The position numbers were made by a program, and so were the translations under genes. A model generated the notes under the pieces. That model did not search any database. It was given only the letters and a program-made list of their open reading frames with translations, and was not told where the DNA came from. Positions 22,440 through 33,916 of a DNA stretch of 64,000 nucleotides are shown here, piece after piece (the first letter of the stretch is position 1; each line of letters begins with the position of its first letter). Source of the stretch: Pachyseris speciosa (lineage: Eukaryota; Cnidaria; Anthozoa; Scleractinia; Pachyseridae); assembly GCA_016490735.1 (NCBI GenBank), contig JAEMWC010000010.1, positions 888,501 to 952,500 of the forward strand, read 5' to 3'.

Positions 22440-25290
22440 TATAACTCAAACTGCTTTGTGGATGTGTTTGTGACGCCTTATGATCTTGCCTGCTGATCTT
22501 GCAAAACTCCACACTCGTGTGGATGTGTTTGTGACGCCTTACAATCTTGCAAAACGTTACATTTCTCGCATTCTGTGGATGTGTTCGTGACGTCTTAAGA
22601 TCTTGCAAAACGTTACACTTCTTGTCTTCTGTGGATGTGTTTGTGACGTCTTTAAGATCTTGCAAAACTCTACACTCGTGTGGATGTGTTTGTGACGTCT
22701 TAAGATCTTGCAAAACTCTACACTTCTTGCCTTCTGTGGATGTGTTTGTGACGTCTTTAAGATCTTGCAAAACTCTACACTCGTGTGGATGTGTTTGTGA
22801 CGTTTTAAGATCTTGCAAAACTCTACACTTCTTGCCTTCTGTGGATGTGTTTGTGACGTCTTTAAGATCTTGCAAAACTCTACACTCGTGTGGATGTGTT
22901 TGTGACGTCTTAAGATCTTGCAAAACTCTACACTTCTTGCCTTCTGTGGATGTGTTTGTGACGTCTTTAAGATCTTGCAAAACTCTACACTCGTGTGGAT
23001 GTGTTTGTGACGTCTTAAGATCTTGCAAAACTCTACACTTCTTGCCTTCTGTGGATGTGTTTGTGACGTCTTTAAGATCTTGCAAAACTCTACACTCGTG
23101 TGGATGTGTTTGTGACGTCTTAAGATCTTGCAAAACTCTACACTTCTTGCCTTCTGTGGATGTGTTTGTGACGTCTTTAAGATCTTTCAAAACTCTACAC
23201 TTGTGTGGATGTGTTTGTGACGTCTTAAGATCTTGCAAAACTCTACACTTCTTGCCTTCTGTGGATGTGTTTGTGACGTCTTTAAGATCTTGCAAAACTC
23301 TACATTCGTGTGGATGTGTTTGTGACGTCTTAAGATCTTGCAAAACTCTGCACTTCTTGCCTTCTGTGGATGTGTTTGTGACGTCTTTAAGATCTTGCAA
23401 AACTCTACATTCGTGTGGATGTGTTTGTGACGTCTTAAGATCTTGCAAAACTCTGCACTTCTTGCCTTCTGTGGATGTGTTTGTGACGTCTTTAAGATCT
23501 TGCAAAACTCTACATTCGTGTGGATGTGTTTGTGACGTCTTAAGATCTTGCAAAACTCTACACTTCCTGTCTTCGGTGGATGTGTTTGTGACTTCTTTAA
23601 GATCTTGCAAGACTTTACACTTCTTGTCTTCTGTGGATGTGTTTGTGACGTCTTTAAGATCTTGCAAAACTCTACACTCGTGTGGATGTGTTTGTGACGT
23701 TTTAAGATCTTGCAAAACTCTACACTTCTTGCCTTCTGTTGATGTGTTTGTGACGTCTTTAAGACCTTGCAAAACTCTACATTCGTGTGGATGTGTTTAT
23801 GACGTCTTAAGATCTTGCAAAACTCTGCACTTCTTGCCTTCTGTGGATGTGTTTGTGACGTCTTTAAGATCTTGCAAAACTCTACACTCGTGTGGATGTG
23901 TTTGTGACGTTTTAAGATCTTGCAAAACTCTACACTTCTTGCCTTCTGTGGATGTGTTTGTGACGTCTTTAAGATCTTGCAAAACTCTACATTCGTGTGG
24001 ATGTGTTTGTGACGTCTTAAGATCTTGCAAAACTCTGCACTTCTTGCCTTCTGTGGATGTGTTTGTGACGTCTTTAAGATCTTGCAAAACTCTACATTCG
24101 TGTGGATGTGTTTGTGACGTCTTAAGATCTTGCAAAACTCTACACTTCCTGTCTTCTGTGGATGTGTTTGTGACTTCTTTAAGATCTTGCAAGACTTTAC
24201 ACTTCTTGTCTTCTGTGGATGTGTTTGTGACGTCTTTAAGATCTTGCAAAACTCTACACTCGTGTGGATGTGTTTGTGACGTCTTAAGATCTTGCAAAAC
24301 TTTACACTTCTTGTCTTCTGTGGATGTGTTTGTGACGTCTTTAAGATCTTTCAAAACTCTACACTTGTGTGGATGTGTTTGTGACGTCTTAAGATCTTGC
24401 AAAACTCTACACTTCTTGCCTTCTGTGGATGTGTTTGTGACGTCTTTAAGATCTTGCAAAACTCTACATTCGTGTGGATGTGTTTGTGACGTCTTAAGAT
24501 CTTGCAAAACTCTGCACTTCTTGCCTTCTGTGGATGTGTTTGTGACGTCTTTAAGATCTTGCAAAACTCTACATTCGTGTGGATGTGTTTGTGACGTCTT
24601 AAGATCTTGCAAAACTCTACACTTCCTGTCTTCGGTGGATGTGTTTGTGACTTCTTTAAGATCTTGCAAGACTTTACACTTCTTGTCTTCTGTGGATGTG
24701 TTTGTGACGTCTTTAAGATCTTGCAAAACTCTACACTCGTGTGGATGTGTTTGTGACGTCTTAAGATCTTGCAAAACTTTACACTTCTTGTCTTCTGTGG
24801 ATGTGTTTGTGACGTCTTTAAGATCTTGCAAAACTCTACACTCGTGTGGATGTGTTTGTGACGTCTTAAGATCTTGCAAAACTCTACACTTCCTGTCTTC
24901 TGTGGATGTGTTTGTGACGTCTTTAAGATCTTGCAAAACTCTACACTCGTGTGGATGTGTTTGTCACCTCTTAAGATCTTGCAAAACTCTACACTTCTTG
25001 CCTTCTGTGGATGTGTTTATGACTTCTTAAGATCTTGCAAAACTCTACACTCGTGTGGATGTGTTTGTCGTCGTAAGATCTTGCAAAACTCTACACTTCT
25101 TGCCTTCTGTGGATGTGTTTGTGACGTCTTAAGATCTTGCTAAACTCTACACTCGTGTGGATGTGTTTGTCGTCGTAAGATCTTGCAAAACTCTACACTT
25201 CTTGCCTTCTGTGGATGTGTTTGTGACGTCTTCAGATCTTGCAAAACTCTACACTCGTGTGGATGTTATGTGTTTGTGTTGAAATTACAG
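22440..25290 (+). repeat. 2.8-kb minisatellite, 105-bp dimeric unit
   Basis: About 27 units, each a 49-bp and a 56-bp half that share GTGGATGTGTTTGTGACGTC and AAGATCTTGCAAAACTCTAC. Because 105 is a multiple of three, the plus strand stays open for 827 codons and the minus strand for 449 and 379. The CTTCCTGTCTTC variant halves at 23571, 24142, 24621 and 24886 mark a higher-order pattern. Nearly every half contains TGACGTC. It lies in intron 14 of the integrin gene. Confidence 0.95.
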
Positions 25291-25299
25291 CTGAACTTA

Positions 25300-27650
25300 A
25301 CTGGGCAGTACTTGATGACAGTTACTCGCAAAGTAGTTCTAACATGGCTCAGTGGATGAAGTTAGCTAAATAGGGCGAGATAAACTAACAGTAACGTTTT
25401 CAAGACAATCAGGCCGTTATTCTAAGTAAAACTGACACTTCTGTTGAATTGTATTCGTCCCCATCCGCAGCCCTTTGAAGAAAAAATGAGGTTACAGAGT
25501 ATGTACACGCACCTGCAAGAAAGTTGTAGAACATGCATAAATGGAAAAAGCTAAGGCTGGAGTGGTTTCAGTTGAGTGTCGTACAAACAAAACCAAAAGC
25601 AATTATTCTGAAAAATCACAACAGATGCAAACAATGGAATAAAGCAATCCGAGTATGGCGCTTTTAAAACTGAGTAGATATTTCCAGCTAGAACCATTGC
25701 ATTTGAGAGGAAAGCGGAATTTTTCGAATTTTAGTGGCACTCGATCCTTTTTATTTAGTAGTACTATTTATTAGTACTACAGATAAAATTTCTGAAGACA
25801 TTTGTTTAGTTCTGGTGGGGACAATTTTTTCAAATGGAGTTGCAAATTCTCTCTGTATTTGAAACCATTCTGTAAAAACATATCATTCAACTTTGATTTT
25901 CAAGTGAACAAGTGAGGTTATGCAAGATTAATTTGCATTTGTAAACAAACCTTTCTCATTGGCTTTAATCGAAAAACTTCGGGATAAAAACATAAACCAT
26001 TACCTTTAAACACGACCAAACCAAATTTAGTCGCTTTGTTTGTTTTTTAAGGGACTGCTTCGTTGTTAATTTGGATGATTTCTTCGCTTGTCACGGATGC
26101 AAACCGGGACGCCATTTTTTCGAAATTCACACGAGGGAGCACGACACTCGCGAGTTGCTCGAAAGTAAATAGCAAAGGATATTCGGAGTTTGACTAGCCA
26201 ATCAGAGCGCTCCTTCAAGGCTATCCACTGTTTTAGTATATAATAAAATACTATATACTCGTATCTCATTTAGATTGCTTATAAAGATCTACTGGAGGTT
26301 TTGAAATAACGACAAAATAAGAAAGTATACCATGATTATAAGGTTGTATTACGGCATATTTATAAAAAAAAAAAACAAAACAAAAGGAACAATTTAAGGC
26401 CTTTGTTCACTGGAATGCGCAATGTCGCTGTAATCAACAGTTTCCGTGTACAGAAATCGTTTCGCAGCATTCTTAGAGATCAATACTTTCAAACAGCATC
26501 TGAAATGGCTTCGCCATTTCCAGACGATGCCTGAAAATACGAACATTAAGTTTGCCTTTGGGCGGATGCTTGCTGCTTGCTTGCTGTTATAATACAAACG
26601 TAGGAATTAAGAAAGACGACCTAAAGGAGAACCATCGTGAAGAGATTAGGGTTTTCAGATGTATCGCAAGGAGAGGCGCTGTGAAGGGGTAAATTTGCAG
26701 AGTACGTGCTTCACAAAGGGAGGAGGTTCCCTGCGAGCAGAGGTCTCTGGCGGCGAAGGGAGGAGGATGTTCATTGTCAGGATTTAATGACAAGTAAGGC
26801 CTTTTCTTTGTAATAACGTTACTGTAGTGGCATCTACCAATTTATACAGCTGAGTGCACCATGACAGTCTATTTGCCTTGAGACTGGCTTTGTCAAGGTC
26901 GGAAAAGAGAGAAATAACGTTATTGGGAATTCTTCAATTACAAACCCTAAAGTCCACTTTTTAAAACCACGTTAGAGTTAAATTTCCGTTTTGGTGGGAA
27001 CCGGGAACTGTTCTCACAATTGCTGGCTGGCGAATATCTTTTTGAATCCGATTTGCTGGTAAACGACAAAGATTTGAAAGCTCTCCTGGCTGGGAGTTGA
27101 GTTTTGTGTAAATTTCCTTGCTGGCTGAGAATCCTAGATACTGACGCTTGCTGGAACTGAGGATCGGCCCTTTTTTTCCCACGAAAGTTAATTATTAATC
27201 AGGTGTGACTGCTCTAGTGTCAATTTGTTGTGTGGACGGATAAGAATACTTTTTAGAAAAAGAAGTCGTTGAGCACTCCTGCCCCATATTGGACCGTAAA
27301 TGATCCCGAGCAAAAAATAAGGGATGGCATGGATTGATATAAAAATGACACTCGTTTTATCATTTTATGATAATTATTCCAGATTTCTTTTTTTTTCTTT
27401 TTCTTCGTTTTTAGTGGAAAATCCGCTGTGATCTTGCGTGACGTTCTGTCTGTTTGTTGATTTCAGGACGCCGGCTGCGTAGTGCAGTAATTGATTTTGT
27501 AAAGACACTTGTTGTCGTTTCGCTTCATGTCTCCTGTTTATTGTGTTATACATCGTAGAACGTTCGAGAAAATGCTTAATCAGATTACAATTTCTAACGG
27601 GTATATGATCAACGCTTCGGTGCACGTGAGGAGTTCAGTGAAAATCGAGC
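25300..27650. other. intron 14 middle part, nothing recognised except one repeat fragment
   Basis: 25570-25650 holds a piece of the CCAATCA repeat (AATCACAACAGATGCAAAC). The remainder has no supported gene. Confidence 0.4.
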
Positions 27651-27660
27651 ATGTATAAAT

Positions 27661-27834
27661 TAGCCTGGGACCAGGCTCCGCAATGGGATTAAGGATCGAA
27701 AAGAAGGAAGGAAGCGAAAACAAAAAAACACAAAAATCTAGCGGGAACTGGCGGCTCCCTTTCGCTCGCCTATTTTTTCGCCACGTTCCTTCTTTTCGCT
27801 CCTTAACCCCACTGCGAAGCCTGGTCCCAGTCTA
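27661..27834. mobile_element. palindromic MITE (CAGGCT...AGCCTG)
   Basis: TAGCCTGGGACCAGGCTCCG at the left pairs with CGAAGCCTGGTCCCAGTCTA at the right, and the pairing goes on for about 50 bases (TTAAGGATCGAAAAGAAGGA versus TCCTTCTTTTCGCTCCTTAA). 174 bp, non-coding. Confidence 0.8.
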
Positions 27835-28463
27835 GTACAAATCAATTGTATAATCACAAATACAACGGAGAATTAAAATACACGCATGTACATACTGAAA
27901 AATTCCGCAGTTGATTTCGTTATCTTTTGAAATAAAAGTCTTTTGTTTACTGAGCACTCTCATTTAAAATTGTACCCAGAATACTAGAAGTATTTCTTTC
28001 TCACATTCATGGGATCAGCCGACTGGCCTATGGCAGGCGAGAAACGTGGTGAAATGGTTGAAATCGGAGCAGGGGTCAAAGATCATCTGAAACTTGTCAC
28101 CGCCGTGTGAGCTGTGACTCCCACGCGCTCGGAAAATATGGCTAAACTGTCTTGTTATTATTTCATTGGTATCATTTGTGAGCGTTCTTGGAGTTACTAA
28201 AGATAAGAACAAACGTGAAGATCTCTAAAGACGGAAGGAAAAACGAGATAGGTTTGGATCCTGGTGTGATAACACTGATTGACTGCTTCACATTAGTTGT
28301 ACAAATTGTGTCTGATTGTGTGACCACGTTTACCTTTTTAAAATTAATGATGATAGTTGTGAGCCATGATTTAAGGTTTTTATAAAAATAATCGCAATTC
28401 ATGCCAATTCCCTATCCAGACCGTTTCACCATCCATGCCATTCCTTATTTTTTGTTCGGGATC

Positions 28464-28580
28464 ATTTGCGGTCCAATATGGTGCAATATGGGGATCATTT
28501 GCGGTCCGCGATCATTTGCGGTTCAATTTTGGGATCATTTGCAGTCCGGGATCATTTGCGGTCCTGGGATCATTTGCGGA
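28464..28580 (+). repeat. short tandem array of ATCATTTGCGGTCC
   Basis: The word GGGATCATTTGCGGTCC or close variants appears six times with spacing of 15-33 bases. Inverted copies of the word are at 19545 and 27297. Confidence 0.8.
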
Positions 28581-28799
28581 CCCGTACAGTTCTGTCTCAT
28601 CAAAAGATGAAGCGAATGATCGTTTAGTAAAACCCGATCACATGTAAACTCAAGAGAACATTTTAGAGTCCGAGAAAGGTTCTGCATAATCAGTGGATAG
28701 AGAGAAAGACTGGCGTATTCCAGGAAACACAGTTTGAGGGTGATAAAGAAGTGTGTACGTCCCAGAGAGGGATGACCTACGATAGAGGAATTAAACTCT

Positions 28800-28917
28800 A
28801 TGTGGATCTGTTGCAGGCCAAAATGAAATTCAGGTCAAAATGATTTTAACCTAAATTCCTTTGCTTCTGTCTTTGAGCTAAGTTAAAATCATTTTGACCT
28901 ACAACAGATCCACCATA
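28800..28917. mobile_element. hairpin MITE with AGGTCAAAATGATTTTAAC arms
   Basis: GTGGATCTGTTG and AGGTCAAAATGATTTTAAC at the left are matched inversely by GTTAAAATCATTTTGACCT and CAACAGATCCAC at the right. The left arm carries an extra partial duplication between the two matching words. Confidence 0.75.
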
Positions 28918-29198
28918 GACAATTGAGAGTAATTAACGTAGCGCCAGCATGAAGTCAACTACAATCCTCGACAAATCCCTTGGGAGGTTAACCGGAACAT
29001 TTCGCCTTGTTCTTACGTTCCCCCTCTCCCCTTTTCTATGTTGCGTCGTAGCGGAGAATTCTCCCATCTCTACATTCGTGAAACATCAAACAGTGAACCG
29101 GGAAGGTGGGGGGGCTGAAGATATGGACCAGCTCTACTTATTCAATCAACTCCGCAAGTCAATCTCATTTATAATGGGATCAAAACTCTGAAATTTAC

Positions 29199-29244
29199 CT
29201 CATGATTACAGCATTTTCTGATCCATAAGCACCAACTACAATAT
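29199..29244 (-). CDS. integrin alpha exon 14: end of propeller
   Basis: 46 nt encoding DIVVGAYGSENAVIM, the last FG-GAP core (DLIVGAFG...AVLYR in relatives). Acceptor CTCTAG, donor GTAAAT. It is followed by the largest wholly visible host intron below it, which carries the minisatellite. Confidence 0.9.
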
Positions 29245-29742
29245 CTAGAGAAGGTCGCAATAAAAAAAATAAGTTAAAGAGAGTATCTGATTTTTATTAT
29301 TGGCAAACGGCCCTCCTCGCACTGTTATTAAAAAACTATTAATTGAAAATTCTCCATGTGACGGCCGTAGACGTTAGACCATGCAATACGATCTGTAACG
29401 TTTTTACCGTGTACGACTACTAGAAATTGGAAGTTTCTTTGCGGTAATTACACCTCTTTACCAATCATTAAGTTTTTTAAACTGGTGATATGATAAAATG
29501 ATTTTCAAAGGAGTTCAGTCCTGCGGGATGGGAAGCCCGGGATGGCTTCCGTCATAGGGCAACTACCGCCCCCGCCCCAATCCTCTCGCCGCTCGCGAAT
29601 AAAATCCCTCGTGAGACCACAGTACAGAGTTTGCTAGCAGGCTACACGCCATGTGCCCAACCCAACCATCATCCCAAGCGACCTAACCCACCTCATTTAA
29701 ATAGTACATAGTCACAGCGCATTATCATAAAATGACTCTTAC

Positions 29743-29833
29743 CAGGGTATAAATTTTTATCGATATCAATATTTCCAGCCAAGGAAATCCCAAAAAGTTT
29801 GATTCCAGGTTTGACCTGTGACCCGATGATTTT
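29743..29833 (-). CDS. integrin alpha exon 13: blade 7 with calcium loop
   Basis: It reads LFGISLAGNIDIDKNLYP, joined to exon 14 as DIDKNLYPD, the third calcium loop. Acceptor TTCCAG, donor GTAAGA; 30 codons plus one base. Confidence 0.92.
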
Positions 29834-30017
29834 CTGGAAAAGAGTTAATGCACGTTTGTAAGCATTTCTGAGAATATGATAAAAGGTCGATTAATTGTGC
29901 AGCATAGATGTTAATAATAAATAAGTGAGATTTTTTTTCTTGGAAAAGGTGTCAAAAGTGCATGTAGTATGAGAAGCCAAGCCAGTTCTTAGTATGTACT
30001 GAGGCACCCATTATGTT

Positions 30018-30207
30018 TTAAGCCTGGTTTTCACTAGCGACGAAGTCACAAGTGCAATCATAAGCGCAAGCACAAGGATCAAATGTTTTTCTTTTCCTTG
30101 TGCTTGCGCTTATGTTTGCGTTCGCTTGCATAGTGTTCGTTTTCACTTGGCATAAGCTACTAATGCTTGCGCTTGTGCTTGCGTCGCTAGTGAAAACCAG
30201 GCTTTAA
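30018..30207. mobile_element. MITE with AAGCCTGGTTTTCACTAGCG ends
   Basis: Ends AAGCCTGGTTTTCACTAGCG and CGCTAGTGAAAACCAGGCTT are exact inverses within TTTA/TAAA. The interior is made of GCGCAAGCACAAG words in both orientations, so the whole 190-bp unit can fold back. Confidence 0.85.
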
Positions 30208-30534
30208 AGATGCTCCTGTGCAATGGCTTTGGTTTGTTAATCTTCTCAATGACTAACCATGATCTTTCGAAAACGGTGACGGCAAAGACAACAGCACAAA
30301 ACATCGGTCATGTTTATGAGTAAAAGCAAATTACTCTGCTCATGTCAAATAACTAAACAAAACTTCAACGCGATTCCTACCAGAGGTAGAGCTTTCTTTC
30401 TGGTAATCTGGAAGGGGTACGATTCCCTAAAGGGAATCCCTTAAGGGAATCAGAATTGTTTCTTTCCACCGGAGTAAGTTATATTCTTTTTAGTTAGTGA
30501 CATTTTAAACTCACACACTTAAACTGTTATTAGA

Positions 30535-30740
30535 GCGCTTTCAATTGAATATCGCAAAACCAAAACCAATTACTCTGACCAATCACAACAGACACAAACT
30601 GCGCAATTAGCCAATCAGAATACGGAGCAATCACAAGTTGCCGGGGCAAAGCGCTGGCGGGTAAAATGCACGCGTGCAAGTCACGATTTGTTTTGGTTTT
30701 GCTTCTCATTGGTTGAAAAAGTGGCGCGAGTTTAGCTCTG
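30535..30740 (+). repeat. CCAATCA-rich interspersed repeat, copy 4
   Basis: AGAGCGCTTTCAATTGAATA, CTGACCAATCACAACAGACA, AGCCAATCAGAATACG, TTCTCATTGGTTGAAAAAG and GGCGCGAG follow the same order as at 9244. Confidence 0.75.
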
Positions 30741-31125
30741 TTAAGCCTTGGCCAAACGGACTCGAAAGTAGTCGCAAGTAGCCGCAAGTTGAACTTGCGT
30801 GCAGACCTACGTTGGGTGGCCAAACGAGCTCGCAAGTTTCTTCGTAAGTACACGCAAGTCGCACAAAAAAAGCGTTTCAAGACTACATATCCCGTATTTC
30901 TTTGGCTAATAGGTTGCTATAACAACGAATGGACGTCACTCAACTTGCGTTTACTTGGGATGGGTGGCTAAATGGTGAAAACCTTGCTTCGACTTGCATA
31001 CAAATTTGATCTCGAGTGAGCGCAAGTCATCACAAGTACACGCAAGTCCTGGCCAAACGGCGTTGCAAGTAGACCCAAGTTTTCAACTTGCGTCTACTTG
31101 CGAGTCCGTTTGGCCAAGGCTTTAA
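30741..31125. mobile_element. MITE with TTAAGCCTTGGCCAAACGGA ends
   Basis: The left end TTAAGCCTTGGCCAAACGGA is the exact inverse of TCCGTTTGGCCAAGGCTTTAA at the right apart from one base. CGCAAGT/ACTTGCG words fill the interior. It ends only about 20 bp from the donor of integrin exon 12. Confidence 0.85.
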
Positions 31126-31143
31126 ACAATACAATCATTAAAC

Positions 31144-31241
31144 CTGTGCGTAAGGCAGTTTTATTCCGCTGCTACTTCCAAAGTAAATGTAGACAGCACC
31201 GCTTCCATCATCCCCTTCCCATGGCGCCCCGATAGCAACAT
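31144..31241 (-). CDS. integrin alpha exon 12: blade 6 core
   Basis: It encodes DVAIGAPWEGDDGSGAVYIY and FGSSSGIK, close to the vertebrate consensus for blade 6. Acceptor GGCAG, donor GTTTAA; ends in phase 0. Confidence 0.93.
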
Positions 31242-32161
31242 CTGCCAGTGAAAGAAACAGTGTAGTAAGACCAAACACTGACAATTCAATCCAGTGTTTC
31301 TAGTTCTGAGAGAGTAAAATAAACGATGCATTCTATTGGGACCATTGTTAGTAGTAGTTCTTGACTCGATTCAGGAATATGTGAATACCCCGAACATGGT
31401 TTTCCAAAAGAACGAATAATCTGTACGAGGAAGACTCTTCACAGAGGAAACCTGAGAAACAGTCTGCGCGCGCGACTGAACATACTTCTGGTGCCTCGTC
31501 GCGGGCTTGGCCATTCTCGTCCCTCGAGCTCCGTACTGCGCAGGCTTGACGAAACGAGCGACTCTCGAAAGATCGAATAGGCTTACGAGTCTGATTGGCT
31601 TTTTCAAACAATTAAAATAAACAGAAGTAAAACAGAACTCTTAAATGGTAAATGATTTGAACCCAGGGGTCACATCATAACTAAGGGAAGTACGTCAATA
31701 AAATGAAGCACGATCGTCCGAAGTCATTGCGTGGCACGTTGACGCGAGCAGCGTTGTCTGGACTCTTATCGACAACGGCAAATTAGCCAATCAGAGTGCG
31801 AGATTACTAGCAATTGTGGTAAAAATTGGTATCGATGAAGATGTCAACGGAACTTAACGTCACCCAAGGAACAAGTAAATATTCTATAACGATCCGTTTT
31901 CAGACCAAACTGGCTACAAAACTATACTTGGGGTGGCACATCTAGCTGTAGAGAGCTTATATGACTTAAAATCTCACCCCCCCCCCCCTCCTCCCCCCCT
32001 ACTACCTCACCCCAGAGAAAAAGAGCCATTAATTATCTGGTCCTTGGGTGTATGGTAGCCTCTAAACCTTTCATTCAACATCCAAGTACATTTTAGAAAA
32101 ACAAACAGCGGTCTGGATCTCATAGATCAATGGATACAAATCCTGTGATCAGAACGTATAC

Positions 32162-32270
32162 CTTGAAATTTATCTGCATTCACGTCTCCCACAGATGCAA
32201 TTGCCTCACCAAAATGAGCATTCACTTTTCTGTCTCCTTCAATAACAATATCTTGCAAATTGAGCGCACC
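32162..32270 (-). CDS. integrin alpha exon 11: blade 6 with calcium loop
   Basis: It ends AHFGEAIASVGDVNADKFQ; with exon 12 the loop is DVNADKFQD, a full calcium ladder. Acceptor GCCAG, donor GTATAC; 36 codons plus one base. Confidence 0.92.
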
Positions 32271-32650
32271 CTGGCGAATGGAATCAGGACAACGTGAGTT
32301 CATTAGCTCGTTCATTAAGTCGTTCTTTCATTTGCTCGTTCTCCGGCCCCTTGTTCAGTTTATTTTGGAGAATCAATAACTTTTATATACGGACGAAATA
32401 CTGACCCGAGTTATTCGACAGGAAGTTCAATTTGTAAATAAGGAAAATACCATCTCATGGATGACCTCATCAAAGAACCTAGGTTTTGATTTTTTTCTTT
32501 TCTGGGTGGGGGGATGAGAAAATGTTGGAGTAACTTTAAACCACAGTGGCAGAAAATTAAGCAGCAGAGATAAACCATGCAAAGCCACACATTTATGCCA
32601 ATAAAACTGTTCAATTCAGAAAGCGCCGGTTTAAAAAGACAACAACAAAC

Positions 32651-32735
32651 CTTTTCATTATTCAAGTACATGTAAACACGACCCTCATCCTTGACATGGG
32701 TGAAGTACGGAGCACCAACAAGAATATCTGTGTGC
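32651..32735 (-). CDS. integrin alpha exon 10: blade 5 core
   Basis: It encodes HTDILVGAPYFTHVKDEG and then RVYMYLNNEK. The final aspartate of the calcium loop and the FG-GAP core (ILVGAP) are present. Acceptor TTTAG, donor GTTTGT, 85 nt. Confidence 0.92.
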
Positions 32736-32794
32736 CTAAACACAATCAATTTATGTTATGACAACATTGCTATGGTTTGTCAAAATGTAGATCA

Positions 32795-33200
32795 TCCACT
32801 GGCTGGCTCAGTTGGTAGAGCACCGGACTATCGTGCAGGCGGTTGTGGGTTGAAACCCTGGCCGTACCACCACTTAAGGTCCTTTGCAACGACATCGCCA
32901 AATGGTTAAACTTTCTACTCTTCTCGGATATATTCTCGTACCCAGAGTCTTCGGCCTGTTTGGTCAGCGGTTGGACGCCCGGAGAGACTCTGGCACAATG
33001 GACCGCCATTTCCCCAGAAAATCTGGGGTAAAACAATGGAAGCCGTCACGGGCCAGCCAATCAAAAAATTGATTTTCTTCCATTATCGCAGAGTCTCTCC
33101 AAGCGACTAACCGCTGGCCAAAGAGCCTGAGGACTCTGGGTACGAGAGTATGGGACGTAGTCCCCGCGGTTGTGGTATGTTCTTTTCCTCTGTTGGGAAG
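32795..33200 (+). mobile_element. tRNA-derived SINE head interrupted by a MITE
   Basis: GGCTGGCTCAGTTGGTAGAG and GGTTGTGGGTTGAAACCC form a tRNA-like head at 32797-32870. At 32931-33150 lies a MITE whose ends TCTCGTACCCAGAGTC and GACTCTGGGTACGAGA are exact inverses, with about 60 bp of paired arms. SINE-like GGGACGTAGTCCCCGCGG resumes after it. Confidence 0.72.
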
Positions 33201-33377
33201 GTGCTGGGGGCGGGGGGTATCAGTTTATAAACCTTGAAAGGGACCTTGTGTCCTTTAAGCTCCTTTACATTACGTGTTCACTAGCTATGGCAAACCAATA
33301 AATAAAATACAAAAACAATCTCTGTATTAGGCAAAAGAGAGTGTAATCTTATCCTATTGCTGCAGTGACTTTGAGGT

Positions 33378-33450
33378 ATTGGAGCTCTATAATAATTGAT
33401 AGAGCACTACACCAGTATTGCAGAGGTCACAGGTTCGAGTTGCATAAATG
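33378..33450 (+). repeat. decayed tRNA-derived SINE head
   Basis: TTGATAGAGCACTACACCAG and GGTCACAGGTTCGAGTT resemble the SINE family at 3818, ending in TGCCTGAAT and an AAT microsatellite. Confidence 0.6.
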
Positions 33451-33455
33451 CCTGA

Positions 33456-33458
<3 letters not shown>

Positions 33459-33506
<48 letters not shown>

Positions 33507-33607
33507 CAACAAACTTTATTAATAACAATAAAAATTATACCTATTTACAACTATCATAAACTAAAAATGCAATAATAATATTAATAATGATAATAATAAT
33601 AATAATA

Positions 33608-33640
<33 letters not shown>
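33459..33640 (+). repeat. AAT microsatellite turning into ATT (fold-back)
   Basis: (AAT)n at 33459-33505, then AATAAT...ATTATT at 33565-33640, which is self-complementary. The second part serves as the tail of the minus-strand SINE that follows. Confidence 0.9.
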
Positions 33641-33913
33641 ATCACTTTATTTAAGTCTGAAATGTATTTAGCTGAGCACAGATGCTCTACTAATTGGGGA
33701 GACTAAATCAAATCAACTCTAAATAAATCAAATGCAATCAAATGTTGGTTTTTGGGGAGAGGGGAAAACTGGAGTACCCAGAGAAAAACTTCTCGAAGCA
33801 GAGTAGAGAACCAACAAACTCAGCCCACTTATGACAGCGAGTTCAGGAATCAAACCCAGGACACATTGGTGGAAGGTGAGCGCTCTCACCACTGTGCCAA
33901 CTCTGCTTCCCCT
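33641..33913 (-). mobile_element. tRNA-derived SINE, second family, minus strand
   Basis: Read on the minus strand it starts AGGGGAAGCAGAGTTGGCAC, has a B-box-like GGGTTTGATTCC, continues through GTACTCCAGTTTTCCCCTC and ends AATAAAGTGATT(ATA)n. This layout (tRNA-like head, unique body, simple-repeat tail) fits a SINE distinct from that at 3818. Confidence 0.75.
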
Positions 33914-33916
33914 TAA

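Noticed and set aside
22547..25030. 827-codon plus-strand open frame
   Set aside because: It is wholly inside a tandem repeat whose unit is a multiple of three; equal openness on the other strand and absence of any domain make coding unlikely.
22440..25290. CRISPR array
   Set aside because: The repeat has no unique spacers; both halves are the same sequence family, and the window is eukaryotic.
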